Part shown: positions 23,501 to 35,007 of the stretch, one piece after another
Layout: each line of letters begins with the position of its first letter
How positions within the stretch are numbered: position 1 is the first letter of the stretch
Source of the DNA: Sacculina carcini
Taxonomy: Eukaryota; Arthropoda; Thecostraca; Sacculinidae
Direction: 5' to 3'
DNA length: 64,000 nt
NCBI GenBank assembly: GCA_916048095.2
Contig: OU696595.1
Coordinates: 397,001-461,000 of the forward strand
Position numbers and translations under genes: made by a program
The notes under the pieces: generated by a model
Databases searched by the model: none
What the model was told of the DNA's origin: nothing
Seen by the model: only the letters and a program-made list of their open reading frames with translations

Positions 23501-24194
23501 GATGTTAAGTAATAAATATAGTTTGGAAACAGTCTGATGAAAAGATTTCATCATCTTTCATTGTTTGTTTCGTGTTTGTGTTCTGAATTATACCACACGA
23601 CGGGCAGATTTATATATCAGGCGGGTTGAGGGATAATATTTGTCAAAATAAGAACAAAAATATTCACATTTAGACTTTTCTATTGGTTAAGATATTTATA
23701 GGTTACATTTTTTGCTTTTCAATTTGTATTCATTATATTTTATGGATTTGATATGAATTTTATTGTATGAATTGTTCCGCACGACGGGTGGGTTTAAAAA
23801 AGTGTTTTTAGATCATTTTTTCAAATGGTTCATTTAAAAAAAGGTTTTTTTTTAAATAAAAATGTTCCGCGGGCAGCAACTATAGACAATAGAACGTTTA
23901 ATTTACCCTGTAGAATTAATCCATACACAAAACCAATGGATTTGACTTCAAGATGCAGAACGGATCTTGTTCGAGTTCTGAATTATTCAGCACGACGGGC
24001 GGGTTTAAAAATGACTCAGGCGGACTGAGGGGAAATATTGTGTCGAAATAAAAATAATTAAACTTATAATTTTCAATTGATTAATATTTTTATGAGTGTA
24101 CCCTATTTCATTTTTATTTTTCCATATTTTTTATGAATTGAATATGAATTTCATGTTATGAATTGCTCCGCACAACGGGCGGGTTTTAATGCTA
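20501..24194 (+). mobile_element. Helitron-like element, copy A4
   Basis: Almost base-for-base repeat of A3. Together with B3 it gives a 4155 bp period (landmarks at 18337 and 22492). The 5' end reads TCTATATATATAAAAG at 20503. Confidence 0.65.
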
Positions 24195-24656
24195 TATATA
24201 TATACATAAAGAAGAAATTATCTGTCTGTCTGTGTATGTGTGCTTGAATATGAGGTGACATAATTGCGCTGGCTCATGGTTCGCTGGTTCAATTATCAGG
24301 GGCTTCAAACGCAAACGAAGCGATGGCTCATTTTTATGAAATAAAAATGTCCCGCGGGCAGCAATAAAACGTTCAATTTCACCGTATAGAATGAATTCAT
24401 ATACAAAACTAATGGATTTGACTTCAAGAACCAGAACGGATGGTGTTCGAGTTCTGAATTTTTCCTCACGTCGGGCGGGTTTAAATATGAGGCGGGTTGA
24501 GTGAAAATATTTTGTCAAAATATAATTAAAAATAATGAAATTTAGACTTTTTAATTGATTAAGGTCTTCATGAGTTTGCCTTATTTATTTTTAATTTGCA
24601 ATATTTTTATGAATTGTTCCGCTCAACGGGCGGGTTTTAATGCGGTTTTAATGCTA
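24195..24656 (+). mobile_element. Short Helitron-like element B, copy B4
   Basis: Same variant type as B3 and B6. It ends with the GCGGTTTTAATGCTA form. Confidence 0.6.
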
Positions 24657-25107
24657 TATATATACATAAAGAAGAAATTATCTGTCTGTCTGTGTATGTA
24701 TGCTTGAATATGAGGTGACATAATTGCGCTGGTTCATGGTTCGCTGGTTCAATGATCAGGGGCTTCAAACGCAAACGAAGCGATGGCTCATTTTTATGAA
24801 ATAAAAATGTCCCGCGGGCAGCAATAAAACGTTCAATTTCACCGTGTAGAATGAATTCATATACAAAACTAATGGATTTGACTTCAAGAACCAGAACGGA
24901 TGGTGTTCGAGTTCTGAATTATTCCGCACGTCGGCCGGGTTTTAATATGAGGCGGGCTGAGTGAAAATATTTTGTCAAAATGTAAATTAAAAATAATGAA
25001 ATTCAGACTTTTTAATTGATTAAGGTTTTTATGAGTTTGCCTAATTTATTTTTAATTTGCAATATTCTTATGAATTCTTCCGCACAACGGGCGGGTTTTA
25101 ATGCTAG
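24657..25107 (+). mobile_element. Short Helitron-like element B, copy B5
   Basis: Same variant type as B2 and B7 (GCACGTCGGCCGGG). It ends CTAG at 25104-25107. Confidence 0.6.
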
Positions 25108-25565
25108 TATATACATAAAGAAGAAATTATCTGTCTGTCTGTGTATGTGTGCTTGAATATGAGGTGACATAATTGCGCTGGCTCATGGTTCGCTGGTTCA
25201 ATTATCAGGGGCTTCAAACGCAAACGAAGCGATGGCTCATTTTTATGAAATAAAAATGTCCCGCGGGCAGCAATAAAACGTTCAATTTCACCGTATAGAA
25301 TGAATTCATATACAAAACTAATGGATTTGACTTCAAGAACCAGAACGGATGGTGTTCGAGTTCTGAATTTTTCCTCACGTCGGGCGGGTTTAAATATGAG
25401 GCGGGTTGAGTGAAAATATTTTGTCAAAATAAAATTAAAAATAATGAAATTTAGACTTTTTAATTGATTAAGGTCTTCATGAGTTTGCCTTATTTATTTT
25501 TAATTTGCAATATTTTTATGAATTGTTCCGCTCAACGGGCGGGTTTTAATGCGGTTTTAATGCTA
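25108..25565 (+). mobile_element. Short Helitron-like element B, copy B6
   Basis: Variant type of B4. B6+B7 repeat B4+B5 as a ~910 bp dimer. Confidence 0.6.
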
Positions 25566-26016
25566 TATATATACATAAAGAAGAAATTATCTGTCTGTCT
25601 GTGTATGTATGCTTGAATATGAGGTGACATAATTGCGCTGGTTCATGGTTCGCTGGTTCAATGATCAGGGGCTTCAAACGCAAACGAAGCGATGGCTCAT
25701 TTTTATGAAATATAAATGTCCCGCGGGCAGCAATAAAACGTTCAATTTCACCGTGTAGAATGAATTCATATACAAAACTAATGGATTTGACTTCAAGAAC
25801 CAGAACGGATGGTGTTCGAGTTCTGAATTATTCCGCACGTCGGCCGGGTTTAAATATGAGGCGGGCTGAGTGAAAATATTTTGTCAAAATGTAAATTAAA
25901 AATAATGAAATTCAGACTTTTTAATTGATTAAGGTTTTTATGAGTTTGCCTAATTTATTTTTAATTTGCAATATTCTTATGAATTCTTCCGCACAACGGG
26001 CGGGTTTTAATGCTAG
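25566..26016 (+). mobile_element. Short Helitron-like element B, copy B7
   Basis: Variant type of B5. It ends CTAG at 26013-26016, followed at once by element A5. Confidence 0.6.
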
Positions 26017-29000
26017 TATATATATAAAAGAGATCCTCTGTGTGTGTGTGTGTGTGTCTGTGTGTCTGTCCAACCCTCCTTGGTCCATTTTCTATCAGCT
26101 ATTATTTGGCCACCACTTGGCCTACCTGCTAACAATTTATACCATCACGTTGGAAATTTTCTTGTCTACACTTTAGATTAAATTTTAAATTTCAAAAATG
26201 AAATAAAAAAAGTTATAGCGGTGAAAAGACAAAATGAACCCTGAAAAATGCGAAAATTTTTGTCAATTTTCTGGAGACTACTCCTCCTAAACCAGCAATG
26301 GTACAACTATACAAATTATACCACTGTGTAGAAAATTTTCTGTTCTACTCAACGAATTATAATTTATACCCAAAAATTAAATATAAAACATGTAAAATGG
26401 AAAAAAATCAATCTACATTCAAAAATTAATTTAAACACCACGCGTCCGATTTTCTATATTTTTTCTCTATTTCACAAAAACTAATAATCACACATCTAAA
26501 TAAATAATACCATCATGCTGGGAATTTTGTTTGCTACAACACGGTATAATTTTTAATTTTCCAAAGCGTATTACAAAAAAATTACGGCGGTGTGAAGTGT
26601 AAATGACAAAAAAGCAAAAAGGCAAAATGAGCACAAAAAACGTGAATATTTTGGTCAATATTCCGCTATCTATTCCTCATAAACCAGCAATGGTACAGCT
26701 ATAAAAATTATACTAGTGTGTAGATAATTTTGTGTTCTACAAGAAAAGTTATAATTTATACCCACAAATGATACAAAAAACGTGTACAATTGGCAAAATT
26801 CTCAAATACATCCAAAATTACACTTGAACACCGGGTGATTAAAATTAATTCATTTTTCTACCCATTTCTCAGGAACTATTTGTCACACATTACAATAAAT
26901 TATACCATCGTGCTAGAGATTTTGTTTTCTACAATACGGTATAATTTGTAATTTTCCAAAGTGTATCTGAAGGAAGTTACGGGGGTGTAAAGTCAAACGG
27001 ACATATTGCCAATTTGACAGCTATTATGCGCACTTGCGATTACACAGGAATATACTACTGTGTAGAGAATTTTGTGTTCTACAATATAAGCTATAATTTA
27101 TACCCAAAAATGATACAAAAAACGTGTAAAATTGGCAAAATTCTCAATTACATCCAAAATTACACTTGAACACCGGGCGACTAAAATATATTCATTTTTC
27201 TACTATTTCTCAGTAAATATTTGTTACACATAAAAATAAATTATACCATCGTGCTAGAAATCTTGTTTTCTACAATACGGTATAATTTGTAATTTTCCAA
27301 AGTGTATCTGAAGGAAGTTTCGGCGGTGTAAAGTCAAAAGGACATATTGCCAATTTGACAGCTATTATGCGCACTTGCGATTACACAGGAATATACTACT
27401 GTGTAGATAATTTTGTGTTCTACAAGATAAGCTATAATTTATACCCACAAATGATACAAAAAACGTGTAAAATTGGCGAAATTCTCAAATACATCCAAAA
27501 TTGCACTTGAACACCGGGCGACTAAAATTAATTCCTTTTTCTACTATTTCTCAGTAAATATTTGTAACACATAAAAATAAATTATATCATCGTGCTAGAA
27601 ATCTTGTTTTCTACAATACGGTATAATTTGTAATTTTCCAAAGTGTATCTGAAGGAAGTTACGGAGGTGTAAAGTCAAAAGCACATATTACCAATTTGGC
27701 AGCTATTATGCGCACTTGCGATTACACAGGAATATACACCGATTAAATTTCACTGAAGCCCAATCACAATTAAGAATGCATCATATTAGATCCAAGCATG
27801 GATGGTGTGGTTTTATTGGGTACAGTTTAATTAATGCTACACTATACTGAATAGAATGGCTTTATTGTCCTCAATATTTACACATGAATTGTTCCGCCCG
27901 ACGGGCGGGTAAAATACTACTGGGAACAAAGTTAACTACTGAATTTTACTGTTTAATTTAATTGGTTTAATTTCAAGTTGCATAAGCTTAAGTTGCATAA
28001 GGATATGGGTTGTAATATCATGCAATGCCAACTATATGAATATGCTGTTTTAGCGGACGCATAAATCTGGAATTATAGAGATGACAGAAAGTTTCATTGT
28101 TTTGATAGTGTTACACTTCTGAATTACTACACACGATGGACGGGTGTGAATTTGAGCAGTGTTGAGGGAAAAACATCGTCAATAATTAAAACCAGAATTT
28201 ACAAATTTCACTTTTTCTGTTGGTCGTTTTTCATCAATTTTCTTTGTGTTTGTTTCGTGTTTGAGTTCTGAATTATTCCGCACGACGGGCAGCTTTAAAT
28301 ATGAGGCGGGTTGTGGAAAAACATGTTTTCTAAATTGAAACATAAATTTCACATTTAGACTTTCATATTGGCTAAACATTCCTATGGGTTTGTTTTTCAT
28401 TTTCAATTTTCACTAATTTTTTTATGAATTGACTATTAATTATATTTAATGAACTGTTCCGCACGACGGGCGGGCTTAAATGTATCTATAAAGAGTGGGT
28501 TTAAATGATAGCGAGGTATATGATATTTTGCTAGCAGTAAATATTCTAGCGATAAAAGTAGAATAGCTCTTGAGCAAATGATTTTGGAGAATGATGTGAA
28601 CCTTTAAATATATTTTGCGATCTGATGATATATGTATTAGGAATAATACGTAGCAGAATATATATTGCATAATATAATATCGGCTTTAATATCAAGGGCT
28701 TTAATATCGGTGTAATCCAAAAAATAACAACTGTATGAATATGATGCATTAGTGGAAGCATTAACCGGGAATTATGAGATAATATGATAATGGTGTATAA
28801 TTATATCGCATTATGCAACAAATGTGAATTTAGCTGCCTTACAGTTTGGTTCCGATACTATATTGGCGGGTTGAGAGATAAGTATTTGTGGGCCGCGTGT
28901 TTGGGACCCCTGGGGTAGATAATCTCAGTCTTCTGATTACAAATTATGATCGCATCAGTATATTTTGTGAGTGCGGTCAAGATTGGATGGTTGGGTTGGG

Positions 29001-29890
29001 TTGGGTAGGTTTGACTCAGGTTATATTGGGTTTTAATGATAGCGGAAAATATATAAATTTTACCAATAAATATTATAGCGGTAAAAGTAAAATAGTACTT
29101 AAGCAAATGATATTGGGGAATGATGTTAAGTAATAAATATAGTTTGGAAACATTCTGATGAAAAGATTTCATAATCTTTCATTGTTTGTTTCGTGTTTGT
29201 GTTCTGAATTATAGCACACGACGGGCAGATTTATATATCAGGCGGGTTGAGGGATAATATTTGTCAAAATAAGAACAAAAATATTCACATTTAGACTTTT
29301 CTATTGGTTAAGATATTTATAGGTTACATTTTTTGGTTTTCAATTTGTATTAAATATATTTTATGGATTTGATATGAATTTTATTGTATGAATTGTTCCG
29401 CACGACGGGCGGGTTTAACAAAAGTGTTTTTAGTTCATTTTTTCAAATGGTTCATTTAGAAAAAGGAATTTTTTTTTTAAATAAAAATGCTCCGCGGTCA
29501 GCAACTATAGACAATAGAACGTTCAATTTCCCCTGTATAATTAATCCATACACAAAACCAATGGATTTGACTTCAAATATGAATTTTATTGTATGAATTG
29601 TTCCGCACGAGGGGCTGGTTTAAAAAATGTGCTTCCATTTTTTAGTTCATTTTTTCAAATGGTTCATTTAAAAAAAGGTATTTTTTTAATAAAAATGCTC
29701 CGCGGGCAGCAACTATAGACAATAGAACGTTCAATTTACCCTGTAGAATTAATCCATACACAAAATCAATGGATTTGACTTCAAGATCCAGAACGGATCG
29801 TGTTCGAGTTCTGAATTATTCAGCACGACGGGCGGGTTTAAAAATGACTCAGGCGGACTGAGGGGAAATATTTTGTCGAAATAAAAATAA

Positions 29891-30214
29891 TGTGGCGTTG
29901 TTGTCGAGTGGCGTGCGGTGTGACGTCATAGCGGCTCACTTGAGTCGACTGGTGCGAGGTATGACGTCGCACGTTGCTGCGCGCTGATTGGCCGCGATTT
30001 GAGCCTAGTGCCGGAGGCGTGTATCAGCTGGCCTGTGTATCAGCTGGCTTTGCGAGCGGTCGAGAGTCAGTCGGTTGGTGGCCTGTGCGTTGTAAGCATC
30101 GTTGCCGTGTGTTCGAGAATATTTCTGCTCGAGTGGACGAATTCTCGTCGGGTGCGCGGGTTACCTGCGCGAAGGTGAGAGGGCTTTGCCCCGTTGCTTC
30201 TCTGCTTGATTACA
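29891..30214 (+). repeat. 5' LTR of E2
   Basis: Starts TGTGGCGTTG and ends GATTACA, with TG...CA ends. It contains two TGACGTCA/ATGACGTCG-like CRE sites near its start and a short direct repeat GTATCAGCTGGC. Confidence 0.95.
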
Positions 30215-30226
30215 AGCTATTTCGGC
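30215..30226 (+). other. Putative primer-binding site of E2
   Basis: AGCTATTTCGGC directly follows the 5' LTR. The same 12 bases follow the 5' LTR of E4. Its complement GCCGAAATAGCT equals the first 12 bases of eukaryotic tRNA-Phe as I recall it, not the 3' end. Confidence 0.55.
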
Positions 30227-30229
30227 TTT

Positions 30230-31282
30230 ATGGCTAAGGCCGTTGGCGGGGGCAAACGTGAGTTTGTCGAAGGGGGTTCCGGTAGTGAATCCGATGACTT
30301 CGGTCAGGAGGGTCAGAGACCCGAGCAGCGGGCCGCGGGACCCGTGGTAGATGTTGGCCAGTTGGCCAACATCTTAATGCAGGCCCGAGGGCCGATCCTT
30401 GACAGGATAGGGCGGGCTCTACCGCGTTTCGGTGGTGACGTCACCCTTGACGTCACTGAGTGGCTGGCCGACTTTGAGCGGCTATGCCGTGTCCAGCAGG
30501 TCGACCCTTGCGAAATGGTCGACCATATGCTGGATGGGAGCGCGCGCCGGCTTTACCGGCGCATGCTCGTGGGCGACGCCTCACAGTGGGCCGTGGTGAA
30601 AGCCACGCTGGTCGCCGAGTTTGGCGTGCCTCGCCAAGAGGCGTGGAGGCGTTTCTCGACTCGTCAGCTTCGATCTGGCGAGTCAGTGGACGCCTTTGTG
30701 GACGACCTAGAGCGTCTAGGTCGCCGTGTAGGGTTAACACCCGAGTGCTTGGCGTTCCGCGTCAAGTTCTATGAGGGCTTACCCGACTCAATCTATGAGT
30801 GGGCTATGGCGAAAGAGGGGGCCTACACCTCCGAGTTCGACAGCGTGCTGTCGGCGGTGCGCGCCAGAATTGGTGCGCGTAGGGCTGCTGCAGCTAGAAA
30901 CCGCCCATCTGGGGTGGTGGCTGCATCTAGGCAGCGAGTCAGCTACGCCCAAGTAGCGAGCAGCTCGAGGGACCGCTCTCCTGGTCCTCAAGCGTCGGAC
31001 GAGCGAGACGGCTCTGTGTCTCGGTGGGCGGGCCGTTCGGAGCGCTCTTCTGCGCGCCGGACGCTCCGCTGCTACCGATGTGGCGGCGACCATCTGGTCC
31101 GCGAGTGCCCGGGAGCGCAATGCTACCGGTGTGGCAAGCACGGGCATTTCGCTCGTGATTGCGAGGAGCCGGCGTCGACGTCGACGTCACGCCGCTCGCG
31201 AGCTCGGACGAGCTCGCATTTTCATGCGGAGGGCGCAGCACGGGGCGCAGCGTCCTCCGACATGGAAGTCGACCGCAATTAA
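30230..31282 (+). CDS. E2 gag
   Basis: A 350-residue protein from the ATG only 15 bases after the LTR (MAKAVGGGKREF). Residues ~70-220 fit a Ty3-type capsid region (WLADFERLCRVQQVDPCEMV, RRFSTRQLRSGESVDAFVDD). Two zinc knuckles, CYRCGGDHLVREC and CYRCGKHGHFARDC, lie at about 31070-31165. It would form the particle that packages element RNA. It overlaps pol by about 120 bases in another frame, as in families that use ribosomal frameshifting. Confidence 0.85.
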   Translation: MAKAVGGGKREFVEGGSGSESDDFGQEGQRPEQRAAGPVVDVGQLANILMQARGPILDRIGRALPRFGGDVTLDVTEWLADFERLCRVQQVDPCEMVDHMLDGSARRLYRRMLVGDASQWAVVKATLVAEFGVPRQEAWRRFSTRQLRSGESVDAFVDDLERLGRRVGLTPECLAFRVKFYEGLPDSIYEWAMAKEGAYTSEFDSVLSAVRARIGARRAAAARNRPSGVVAASRQRVSYAQVASSSRDRSPGPQASDERDGSVSRWAGRSERSSARRTLRCYRCGGDHLVRECPGAQCYRCGKHGHFARDCEEPASTSTSRRSRARTSSHFHAEGAARGAASSDMEVDRN

Positions 31283-34200
31283 GCGGCGGCCCCTGTAAAG
31301 GGGCGACGGTGAGTCCCTGCTCTGCGCGTGGACTCATCAGCGGAGCACATTTGGTGCGTCGGGCCCGCCGGGCGATTCGAGGGACGGCCGGTGTATTGAC
31401 TTCGCGTCGTATGCCGGTCGTTGAAGCTGTTCTCAACGGTCGTTGCTCCCGGTGTCTGGTTGACACGGGAAGTGAGTGCACAATTGTTAGTGCACGGGTG
31501 GTGGCGGGTTCACTTCCCCGTCGGGGACGACCGTTGATTACAGCGGATGGTAGGACTTCTCATGAGACGAAGTCCTGTGACGTAGTAATAGGGCTGCAGG
31601 GACACTGTTTTAGAGTTCCCGGGCTCGTAGTTAAGGGATTAGAAAACCTTGGGGTGGAGTGCCTCCTGGGCAACGATGTTATCGACCATATGGGAGGCGT
31701 GACAGTGAAAAGGGGTGTTGACTCTAAATACACCGTTGAGTGGGGGAAACCTTACCCCGAGGGGTGCTGTCGTGCACCGGCGCGTAAGAGTGTGTCTAAT
31801 AAATCGACGAAGTGTGTGAGGTTTATGTTGGCAGGTTCCACGGATAGTCCGCAGCCGCTGGAAGTTGTCGACAAGGACTTCGTAGCGTCATTCGCTGAGG
31901 GCCGATGGACGGTGAGCTGGCGGTGGTCTGACAAAGAGCCGGACCAGCTACAGAACAGCGTGGCGGAGTACAGATGTACGAGAGCTCCCGGAGTGAGCGA
32001 GAGGTACAATGCCGAGATCCGGAGCTGGATCGAGAAAGGCTGGTTAATCACATGGCACGGCCCAGTAAAGGGGATCATCCCGCTGTTGGCCGTCGTACAG
32101 CCGACGAAAGACAAAGTTCGTCCTGTTATGGATTACCGTGAGCTGAACGGCTTTGTCGAGTGTCACACAGGCGATGACGGTGTGTCAGTGTGTGCTGACA
32201 AGATCAGAGAGTGGAGGCAATGGCAGGGGGAGATCAAGGTAGTTGATCTCAAGTCGGCGTACCTGCAGATTCACGTGAGCCGAGATCTGTGGAAGTATCA
32301 GGTCGTGAGGTATAATGGTGTGCATTATGCGTTGACGCGGCTGGGCTTCGGCCTGTCATGTGCACCAAGAATAATGACGCTGATTCTGCGAAAGGTCCTG
32401 TCATTGGACGAGAAGGTGCGAAAGGCGACAGATCATTATGTCGACGATATCATCGTGAGGACGTCCGATGTGAGCGTGCAGCAGCTTCGGGAGCATCTGC
32501 GAAGGTATGGCTTTGAGACTAAGGAGCCGGAGGGCCTAGATGGGGGTCGATTATTGGGAATTGCTCTGAGGAAGGGACCCGATGGGTGGTTGAATATGTC
32601 GAGAGGGACAGCTCTTCGTGACGCTGCACCCGAATTGACAGGGCTGACCAAGCGTGGGTTGTTCTCCGTATGTGGTCGTCTAGTCGGCCATTACCCCGTT
32701 GCCGGGTGGTTACGCCCCCATTGCAGTTTTTTGAAACGGTTGGGGTGTGGCGGGTCGTGGGATAACCCGGTGGAGAATGTTGTGTGTGTGCTTGTGTCTG
32801 AGCTGTTGCAGCGTGTTCAGAAGGCGGACCCGGTAAAGGGTCGATGGGACGTGAACGCAGCTGGAGACGTCACTGTATGGACTGACGCGAGCACGTTGGC
32901 GCTTGGCGTGGTGGTCGAGGTGGACGGCTGCATCGTTGAGGATGCTACTTGGCTCCGTAAGAAGACCGACGTTCTACACATTAATGTGTCCGAACTGGAG
33001 GCAGTCGGTCGTGGCATCAATATGGCGATTTCGTGGGGGTTCAAGACGTTTACCGTCGCGACAGACTCGAGGACAGTGCTTAGTTGGATGGACAGCACTG
33101 TCGAGGGGCGCAACCGTGTCCGCACTAAAGGTTCTGCCGAGATGCTGGTAAAGCGCCGACTGGCGGTGATTAAGGAGACGATCGCCGAGCATGGCCTGAC
33201 AGTTTCTCTCCGGTTTGTCACGACTGTGGAGAATAAAGCTGATCAGATGACCAGGGTGGCCAAGAAGTGGCTTGTTCATCGTGACGCTGGTGAGGAGGAG
33301 GTGGCAATATCAGCAGCTATTGCTACGAAGAAGAGCATTAAGGACACCGTTTGGGCGGCTCATCTGCCCCATCATTTAGGTGTCGAGAGGACGCTGTACC
33401 TGGGTCAACAATTGCGGAGTGATTTGACGAGAGCCCATGTGAAGGCGGAGTTAGCTGGATGCGAGGCTTGTCAACGTATCGATCCAGCGGTGAGAGAGGA
33501 GAATCTCGTAGGTCAGGGTAGTCTGGCCGTGGACAGGGACTGGTATCGAGTGGCAGCGGACGTCACTCATTACGATGCCGGCGTTTACCTGTCGATGGTG
33601 GATTGTGGTCCATCACGTCTTGCCGTATGGCGCAGATTGCCGAATGAGACGGCGTTGTGCATTATAGCTCAGCTGCGGCAGATTGTGATTGAGCGTGGGC
33701 CGTTTGAGGAGCTGTTACTGGACAACTCTACGGCGTTCCGGTCGGCGGCGATGGAGCAGTTCGCCGACGAGTGGTGCATTTCTTTGCGATTCCGAGCCGC
33801 ATACGCCCCGGGCGGTAACGGGATCGTGGAGCGAAATCACCGTACGATCAAAAGGATCGCAGCGAGGGGACATATTTCCCCGGAGGAGGCGACGTTCTGG
33901 TACAACGTTACGCCGCGCAAAGAGACTCAGGTGAGCACTATTCCCTCGAGGTGTATTTTCAGATACGAGTGGCGTCTTCCATTTGAGACCGGCCGCAGGG
34001 ACGCTGATGACCAGACAGCAGCGTTTGCCGTTGGTGACGAGGTGTGGGTGAAACCGCCGATCCCGTCATGTACAACGCCGTGGACCCTCGGGAAGGTGAC
34101 CAGGGTCGTCTCACAGCACGTTGTGTGCGTAGATGGCATGCCGCGCCATGTGCGCGACCTGCGCAAGCGTCGCTGTGCCGGCCATAGTGGAGCCACAGAC

Positions 34201-34626
34201 GAGACCGGCACTCATGGCGACGTGGAACCGACCAGCGGCGGTTGGGATGTGGATGCGACCGGCAATCGCGGAGATGTGGAGCCACCCGGTGGAGCCACCC
34301 GGTGTAGCTTGGACCTGAGCGGTGATGGCGGACGGGACGAGGCGGCCGATAGTCCCGGCGTTGACAGAACACCTGACAGCCTGCCACCTGAGCGACTGGC
34401 TACTGGCGAGGGCGTGGATGCGGACCGTGTGTCTGTGGAGCAGGAACCTGGTGAGCCCTCAGAGGGCGTGAGTGTGCATACTGCTCGAGAGAATGTCGGA
34501 GAGGGCGTCGCGGCTGAGAGAGTCGAGGATGAGGCTGCAGTCGAGCAGCCGAGGCGGTCAACGAGGAGACGTCGACCGCCGGCATGGTTAAACGAGTACG
34601 TGTGTCTATCCGATGATGAAGTTTAA
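31159..34626 (+). CDS. E2 pol: protease, reverse transcriptase, RNase H, integrase
   Basis: The frame overlaps the gag end and lies -1 relative to it. Protease core LVDTGSECTIV has its DTG at residues ~102-104. The reverse transcriptase has VRPVMDYRELNGF, VVDLKSAYLQIHV, LTRLGFGLSCAPR and YVDDIIV at ~427-430. RNase H shows VWTDASTLALGVVV and VATDSRTVLSW. Integrase shows HLPHHLGVERTL with CEACQ (HHCC), then AADVTHY, LLDNSTAF and GNGIVERNHR for the DDE triad. The tail (about 34190-34560) is a low-complexity, acidic, repeat-bearing region. Closest relative here is E4. Confidence 0.9.
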   Translation: MRGAGVDVDVTPLASSDELAFSCGGRSTGRSVLRHGSRPQLSGGPCKGATVSPCSARGLISGAHLVRRARRAIRGTAGVLTSRRMPVVEAVLNGRCSRCLVDTGSECTIVSARVVAGSLPRRGRPLITADGRTSHETKSCDVVIGLQGHCFRVPGLVVKGLENLGVECLLGNDVIDHMGGVTVKRGVDSKYTVEWGKPYPEGCCRAPARKSVSNKSTKCVRFMLAGSTDSPQPLEVVDKDFVASFAEGRWTVSWRWSDKEPDQLQNSVAEYRCTRAPGVSERYNAEIRSWIEKGWLITWHGPVKGIIPLLAVVQPTKDKVRPVMDYRELNGFVECHTGDDGVSVCADKIREWRQWQGEIKVVDLKSAYLQIHVSRDLWKYQVVRYNGVHYALTRLGFGLSCAPRIMTLILRKVLSLDEKVRKATDHYVDDIIVRTSDVSVQQLREHLRRYGFETKEPEGLDGGRLLGIALRKGPDGWLNMSRGTALRDAAPELTGLTKRGLFSVCGRLVGHYPVAGWLRPHCSFLKRLGCGGSWDNPVENVVCVLVSELLQRVQKADPVKGRWDVNAAGDVTVWTDASTLALGVVVEVDGCIVEDATWLRKKTDVLHINVSELEAVGRGINMAISWGFKTFTVATDSRTVLSWMDSTVEGRNRVRTKGSAEMLVKRRLAVIKETIAEHGLTVSLRFVTTVENKADQMTRVAKKWLVHRDAGEEEVAISAAIATKKSIKDTVWAAHLPHHLGVERTLYLGQQLRSDLTRAHVKAELAGCEACQRIDPAVREENLVGQGSLAVDRDWYRVAADVTHYDAGVYLSMVDCGPSRLAVWRRLPNETALCIIAQLRQIVIERGPFEELLLDNSTAFRSAAMEQFADEWCISLRFRAAYAPGGNGIVERNHRTIKRIAARGHISPEEATFWYNVTPRKETQVSTIPSRCIFRYEWRLPFETGRRDADDQTAAFAVGDEVWVKPPIPSCTTPWTLGKVTRVVSQHVVCVDGMPRHVRDLRKRRCAGHSGATDETGTHGDVEPTSGGWDVDATGNRGDVEPPGGATRCSLDLSGDGGRDEAADSPGVDRTPDSLPPERLATGEGVDADRVSVEQEPGEPSEGVSVHTARENVGEGVAAERVEDEAAVEQPRRSTRRRRPPAWLNEYVCLSDDEV

Positions 34627-34668
34627 CCGTGCGTGTTTGCAAGCGTGTTTGTTGTGAGCTTTCAGGTG

Positions 34669-34683
34669 AAAAGCTGGGGGAGA
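34669..34683 (+). other. Polypurine tract of E2
   Basis: AAAAGCTGGGGGAGA lies directly before the 3' LTR, where plus-strand synthesis primes in LTR elements. Confidence 0.7.
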
Positions 34684-35007
34684 TGTGGCGTTGTTGTCGA
34701 GTGGCGTGCGGTGTGACGTCATAGCGGCTCACTTGAGTCGACTGGTGCGAGGTATGACGTCGCACGTTGCTGCGCGCTGATTGGCCGCGATTTGAGCCTA
34801 GTGCCGGAGGCGTGTATCAGCTGGCGTGTGTATCAGCTGGCTTTGCGAGCGGTCGAGAGTCAGTCGGTTGGTGGCCTGTGCGTTGTAAGCATCGTTGCCG
34901 TGTGTTCGAGAATATTTCTGCTCGAGTGGACGAATTCTCGTCGGGTGCGCGGGTTACCTGCGCGAAGGTGAGAGGGCTTTGCCCCGTTGCTTCTCTGCTT
35001 GATTACA
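34684..35007 (+). repeat. 3' LTR of E2
   Basis: Matches the 5' LTR over its full 324 bases with about one difference. Helitron A5 tail resumes after the AATAA duplication. Confidence 0.95.

Larger units (their letters stand above)
29891..35007 (+). mobile_element. Ty3/gypsy LTR retrotransposon E2, looks whole and young
   Basis: Two 324 bp LTRs (29891-30214 and 34684-35007) flank gag and pol. The five-base duplication AATAA flanks the element, and the uninterrupted target is seen at 10850-10875. The LTRs differ at about one position, so insertion was recent. Domain order protease, RT, RNase H, integrase is that of Ty3/gypsy. It is far more GC-rich than the Helitron DNA around it. Confidence 0.95.

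Noticed and set aside
30453-31481. Long antisense and alternative-frame ORFs over E2 gag-pol
   Set aside because: GC-rich coding DNA leaves long shadow frames. No domain is seen, and the plus-strand gag and pol explain the region.
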